IMG/VR virus record: IMGVR_UViG_3300006108_000053
Span: 1 to 25,397 of that record
From: a virus
Strand: one strand, 5' to 3'
Length of the DNA: 25,397 bases
Shown: positions 22,682 to 25,397 of the stretch, in pieces
Numbering within the stretch: position 1 is the first letter of the stretch
Layout of the letters: each line of letters starts with the position of its first letter
Made by a program: the position numbers and the translations under genes
The notes under the pieces: model-generated
What the model was told of the DNA's origin: nothing
What the model saw: the letters and a program-made list of their open reading frames with translations, nothing else
Database searches by the model: none

Positions 22682-23083
22682 TCAGTCCCCTTTATCGCCT
22701 TCAAGTTGTTGATTGAAACTTGGTTGCGAATAGTCCGCACGGTTGCGAATACCCACATCCATCTTTATTTGCCCGTCAACCACCTGAAGCCCCAGGTGGC
22801 GGTACATGCGCGGTTTAGGCGAACGTCGATACTCGGTGAACCGGGTGTTATACATGCCTTGCATCACGGCAATTTCGCCATTTTCCCACTGTTGCAAGGC
22901 CCTGCTAACCCGAATCTGCGTTATCTCTGAGACCGGGTTGATTTTCTGGATAAAGCATTTCTTGAACAGATCCTCGGTAATGCCCGCCACGTTGGCAAAC
23001 AACGCCGCCGAGATCCCCCGTTTCTTATCCGCGAGAAACCTGTCAATACGCTCCATCAAGACTTTTTTGGGCAGGACGCTCAT
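22682..23083 (-). CDS. HTH-like protein directly after TerL
   Basis: 133 residues. Residues about 20-72 (KRGISAALFANVAGITEDLF, then NPVSEITQIRVSRALQQWEN) look like a lambda-repressor-type helix-turn-helix bundle with a conserved-looking AGI turn. The C-terminal half is basic and polar (RFTEYRRSPKPRMYRHLGLQ). The ATG shares one base with the TerL stop (TGATG). Position within a packaging operon suggests DNA binding in packaging or feedback control; a regulator is equally possible. Confidence 0.65.
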   Translation of the reverse strand: MSVLPKKVLMERIDRFLADKKRGISAALFANVAGITEDLFKKCFIQKINPVSEITQIRVSRALQQWENGEIAVMQGMYNTRFTEYRRSPKPRMYRHLGLQVVDGQIKMDVGIRNRADYSQPSFNQQLEGDKGD

Positions 23084-24843
23084 CAGGAACCATACATGCC
23101 AATGTTTTTGAGGTAGTCCGATACGTTGCGGCCCACGCTGAGTTGTTCAGGAGTCCTGTTCTCCTGAGACTTGTTGACCGCACGGCTTAGTTTCATTGCC
23201 ACCAATCGTGGTTGCACCTGTTCAGCATAAGCAGCGGCCGCCAACGCAGCGCCAATCACGCGATCATCTTTTCCGCGTCCGCCAGCCTCAATCGAAGCGC
23301 CGTCACGGCGAATGGTCTTCATTTCTTCGATCAGATCCTGACTGCATACGCGCATCATGCCTCGTTCAAAATAGTCCTTCAGGTAACTCATCATCCGCTC
23401 TTTGGACGATACCGTTGTTACCCATCCCATAGCATTGCTTGGACCGCTCAACGTGTCGTTCTTCCGCCAGATGTAGTTGGACATATGCCCCAGCACATCC
23501 ATCAGATCTTTACCGTGCTGCCCGCCTATGCTGACCGCCTGACGCCGCAAGTTGCGCAACTCATTGATGACGGCTTGTCCAGGTCCGTTCACTTCCAGGT
23601 TAAGCGTTGAATTGCGATACGCGCCAGCAAGATGACTAATCACCCAGGCAAATTGATAAGTGTTCATTTCACTGGTTGCAAACTCGGCAACCTGTTCCAT
23701 GCCGTCCGAGTAGCAACGCCAGACGCTAATGCAGAACCTATCCGCCCAATCGCTAGATCCATACGCCGGGTCAGCGCCAATGACGTAGTAAGCCGTGTCA
23801 ATCGGCTGTTCCCAAATCCTAAGCGTTGCCAGCTTGTCAGACGAACGCACAACCTCAGTGTCGGCAAAGTGCGCGCCCATCACATAGCGATACACCTCCG
23901 GCACCATCTTCTTCGCGTCTTTCATCGCATCCGTGCAGCGAGCGTTCGAGAAGAACGAACTGCCGGTCATAATGAAAGCGTAGTCCTCAGTGGGCGGAAA
24001 CTCCTGATACATCAAAGCATCATCACGAATGCCTTCAGACAGTTTCCAACGCCACCAAGCCATCTGACGTGAATTGATCTCTACGCCATAAAGCTTCTTG
24101 ATATCCCGGACCCATTCTTTCTCCTCGCCGGTCAATCGACCATCCCAATAGACTTTGTAAACCTGAGATTCCGCATCGACAGAGTAGAACTCGTTCCGCC
24201 ACCAACCGCAGAAAATAGCCTTCTGCGTTTTGGCTCTTTTGGCCGTGATATACATGTCATGAAACATGTTGAAGCCGCGAGCCGTGCTCTCAAACATATA
24301 CAACCTGTCGGGGTTGGTTTCCGCCAACGAAGCCAACAAGGACGCCAAACCCTCCTCATCACCCCATGAACTTGTCTCCGTGCCGTGAAGGTAGGTAATA
24401 GCTTTGCCGCGCCCCAGAGTGCCTTTCGCTCGCAACCCGGCCACCTGATAAAACAACCGGCTTCGGTTCTTCAGCACCATCTGATTCCGGTTGTGGCTAT
24501 CAACCGGCATCTTCCATTCACGCGGCAAATGCTCGTGATACATGCCAAGAGTGCTGCGGAACATCTCACGGTTTTCCTCCGTGTCAGTCACCAACGTCGC
24601 ACCCAAACCCGGATGTGTGAACACCCAATACAAGTCCAACGCCAGACTGATTGTCGTAATGCCTTGCTGACGCCCTTTCAGAATCACGTAATGATGGATA
24701 TCGTTCTCAAGACCCTTCTGAATCTCCTCCATCACATAGGTCTGAGTGCCAAGCAGGGTGCCAAGCTTCTTCAGACCCTGTTCCTTGGTCTCAATCTGAA
24801 GCTCCGAACAAAACTTGTAGAACTTCTTAAGATCGAACTTCAT
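23083..24843 (-). CDS. terL: Terminase large subunit (TerL)
   Basis: 586 residues. ATPase: KGRQQGITT at 56-64 is the Walker A, and AITYLHGTE at 148-156 takes the Walker B place, with Glu156 but no Asp before it. FESTA at 184-188 is the coupling motif. Nuclease: GADPAYGSSDW at 356-366 (Asp358), LEVNG at 416-420 (Glu417) and GKDDRVIGAALA at 524-535 (Asp526/527) supply the acidic RNase H-like active site. Length is typical. It packages DNA into the prohead through the portal and cuts it. No strong ribosome site is seen; the upstream stop is 25 bases away. Confidence 0.9.
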   Translation of the reverse strand: MKFDLKKFYKFCSELQIETKEQGLKKLGTLLGTQTYVMEEIQKGLENDIHHYVILKGRQQGITTISLALDLYWVFTHPGLGATLVTDTEENREMFRSTLGMYHEHLPREWKMPVDSHNRNQMVLKNRSRLFYQVAGLRAKGTLGRGKAITYLHGTETSSWGDEEGLASLLASLAETNPDRLYMFESTARGFNMFHDMYITAKRAKTQKAIFCGWWRNEFYSVDAESQVYKVYWDGRLTGEEKEWVRDIKKLYGVEINSRQMAWWRWKLSEGIRDDALMYQEFPPTEDYAFIMTGSSFFSNARCTDAMKDAKKMVPEVYRYVMGAHFADTEVVRSSDKLATLRIWEQPIDTAYYVIGADPAYGSSDWADRFCISVWRCYSDGMEQVAEFATSEMNTYQFAWVISHLAGAYRNSTLNLEVNGPGQAVINELRNLRRQAVSIGGQHGKDLMDVLGHMSNYIWRKNDTLSGPSNAMGWVTTVSSKERMMSYLKDYFERGMMRVCSQDLIEEMKTIRRDGASIEAGGRGKDDRVIGAALAAAAYAEQVQPRLVAMKLSRAVNKSQENRTPEQLSVGRNVSDYLKNIGMYGS

Positions 24844-24867
24844 ACCACGCTCACCACGTAGAAGCTG

Positions 24868-25284
24868 CTACTCAGCATCAACCTTTGCCGCAGGCTCATC
24901 CTCGCCAACGTAGTAATACCTTTGCTTCGAGGCGATGATTGCATGTCCCTGCTTCCTATTCTTCTGCGCACACAAACTCATGATTGACCGCCAGGACACA
25001 GGCAAATAACCGTGCGGCCAAAGCAATTCCTTCAGATCATCATACGAAACACCCTCCTTCCCAGAGAGCATACACGCATCCAAAAACCGAATAGGCTGTT
25101 CAGCCGGACGCACTCGACGAACATGCGCACGATGGTCCCCAGTCTCACGAGCATACTTCAAGTAAGACAAAATTGTGGTCAGGCTAACGCCCTCCCCATC
25201 AGCAATGTCCCGCAACCGAACATTAACCGCCCAACGGTCAAGTATCCGGTTCAAACGCTTCAATGATTCTTCACGCATCGCCAT
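24868..25284 (-). CDS. HTH protein in small-terminase position
   Basis: 138 residues from ATG 25282-25284, which has GAGGAGG about 9 bases upstream; a longer frame to 25347 lacks a ribosome site. Residues about 6-55 (LKRLNRILDRWAVNVRLRDI; ADGEGVSLTTILSYLKYARE) form a probable winged or simple HTH, and the C-terminal region about 75-125 is a second mixed domain (FLDACMLSGKEGVSYDDLKE; ASKQRYYYVGEDEP). The gene is the first of the minus-strand block and lies directly before TerL, where TerS normally is. DNA recognition for packaging is inferred; a transcription factor is an alternative. Confidence 0.6.
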   Translation of the reverse strand: MAMREESLKRLNRILDRWAVNVRLRDIADGEGVSLTTILSYLKYARETGDHRAHVRRVRPAEQPIRFLDACMLSGKEGVSYDDLKELLWPHGYLPVSWRSIMSLCAQKNRKQGHAIIASKQRYYYVGEDEPAAKVDAE

Positions 25285-25305
25285 ACAACAAATCCTCCTC
25301 ATAAA

Positions 25306-25334
25306 GTTATATATGGTTTTAACAAATAATTGAA
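25306..25334 (-). promoter_or_regulatory. Sigma70-like promoter candidate for the late block
   Basis: Minus strand: TTCAAT (25334-25329), a 17-base spacer and TATAAC (25311-25306), five of six matches to TATAAT and three of six to TTGACA. The start point would fall near 25299, almost at the GAGGAGG ribosome site, giving a very short leader. The region is AT-rich against its surroundings. No other well-formed promoter is evident in the window. Confidence 0.4.
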
Positions 25335-25397
25335 GTGCCGCAAACATGGTTTTTTCTTGGGGGGAGTTGCGAAAGGGGCACCCGCATGAGGGGGCCC
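25335..25397. other. Right edge of window, no gene assigned
   Basis: GC-rich and G-tract-containing sequence upstream of the promoter candidate. Several short runs of C on the minus strand could pair, but I see no convincing gene, terminator or repeat. The preceding gene, if any, lies beyond the window. Confidence 0.4.

Noticed and set aside
22681-22758. Upstream extension of the zinc-ribbon protein
   Set aside because: The extension overlaps the HTH-like gene and lacks a ribosome site, whereas ATG 22680 has AAAGGGGAC.
1-25397. Terminal repeat or complete-genome closure
   Set aside because: No matching sequence seen between the two ends; early genes are missing, so the window is taken as partial.
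1-25397. tRNA genes, CRISPR arrays, insertion sequences and attachment sites
   Set aside because: No cloverleaf-like sequence, spacer-repeat pattern, transposase or integrase was found on either strand by eye.

Overview
The window is most of the late (structural, packaging and lysis) half of a tailed-phage genome. It encodes no bacterial housekeeping gene and no recognised integrase, replication protein or RNA polymerase. The gene set (terminase, portal, scaffold, capsid, adaptor, nozzle-like protein, tailspike, several ejection-type proteins, no sheath, tape measure or tail tube) points to a short-tailed, podovirus-like member of Caudoviricetes. A tailspike and an L,D-transpeptidase-like lysis enzyme suggest a Gram-negative host, but the host cannot be named from the sequence. 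The two ends of the window show no obvious repeat, so it is probably an internal segment and not a complete genome.

Layout. Positions 1-659 read on the plus strand: the 3' end of an unrecognised gene, then a small protein with two helix-turn-helix segments. Everything from 669 to 25284 is one dense minus-strand block, read here from right to left. (i) Packaging: a promoter-like sequence near 25310, an HTH protein in the small-terminase position, TerL, an HTH-like protein, a small zinc-ribbon-like protein and the portal. (ii) A 49-codon gene, three micro-ORFs of 13, 11 and 10 codons (two very basic), then about 130 nt with no credible gene that can fold into hairpins and a possible pseudoknot. 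(iii) Head: a Pro/Gly/Met-rich protein, a 61-residue protein, scaffold, major capsid protein and two beta-rich decoration-like proteins. (iv) Short tail: a 114-residue protein, DUF6682-like adaptor, nozzle/stabilisation-like protein carrying four GxGY repeats, and a beta-helix tailspike, followed by small accessory proteins (45 aa, TM plus coiled coil, threefold-repeat, 168 aa). (v) Four consecutive ejection/internal virion-type proteins; the last carries a zincin HEFGH metallopeptidase module. (vi) A small acidic-tailed protein, a two-TM protein, a 72-residue protein, an 855-residue appendage protein with repeated beta modules, a Val/Ala/Glu helical protein, a DUF6321-like basic protein, and a lysis pair of 3-TM holin and DUF2778 L,D-transpeptidase-like enzyme.

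The minus-strand genes are packed so tightly (many share one base as TAATG or TGATG, others overlap by ATGA) that they are probably translated from long polycistronic RNAs with coupling. The only real break is at 20162-20290, exactly between the packaging/portal genes and the head genes. The micro-ORFs followed by RNA structure there look like a leader-peptide attenuator or an RNA processing element. This is the most unusual feature of the window, followed by the metallopeptidase module inside an ejection protein and the non-standard endolysin candidate.
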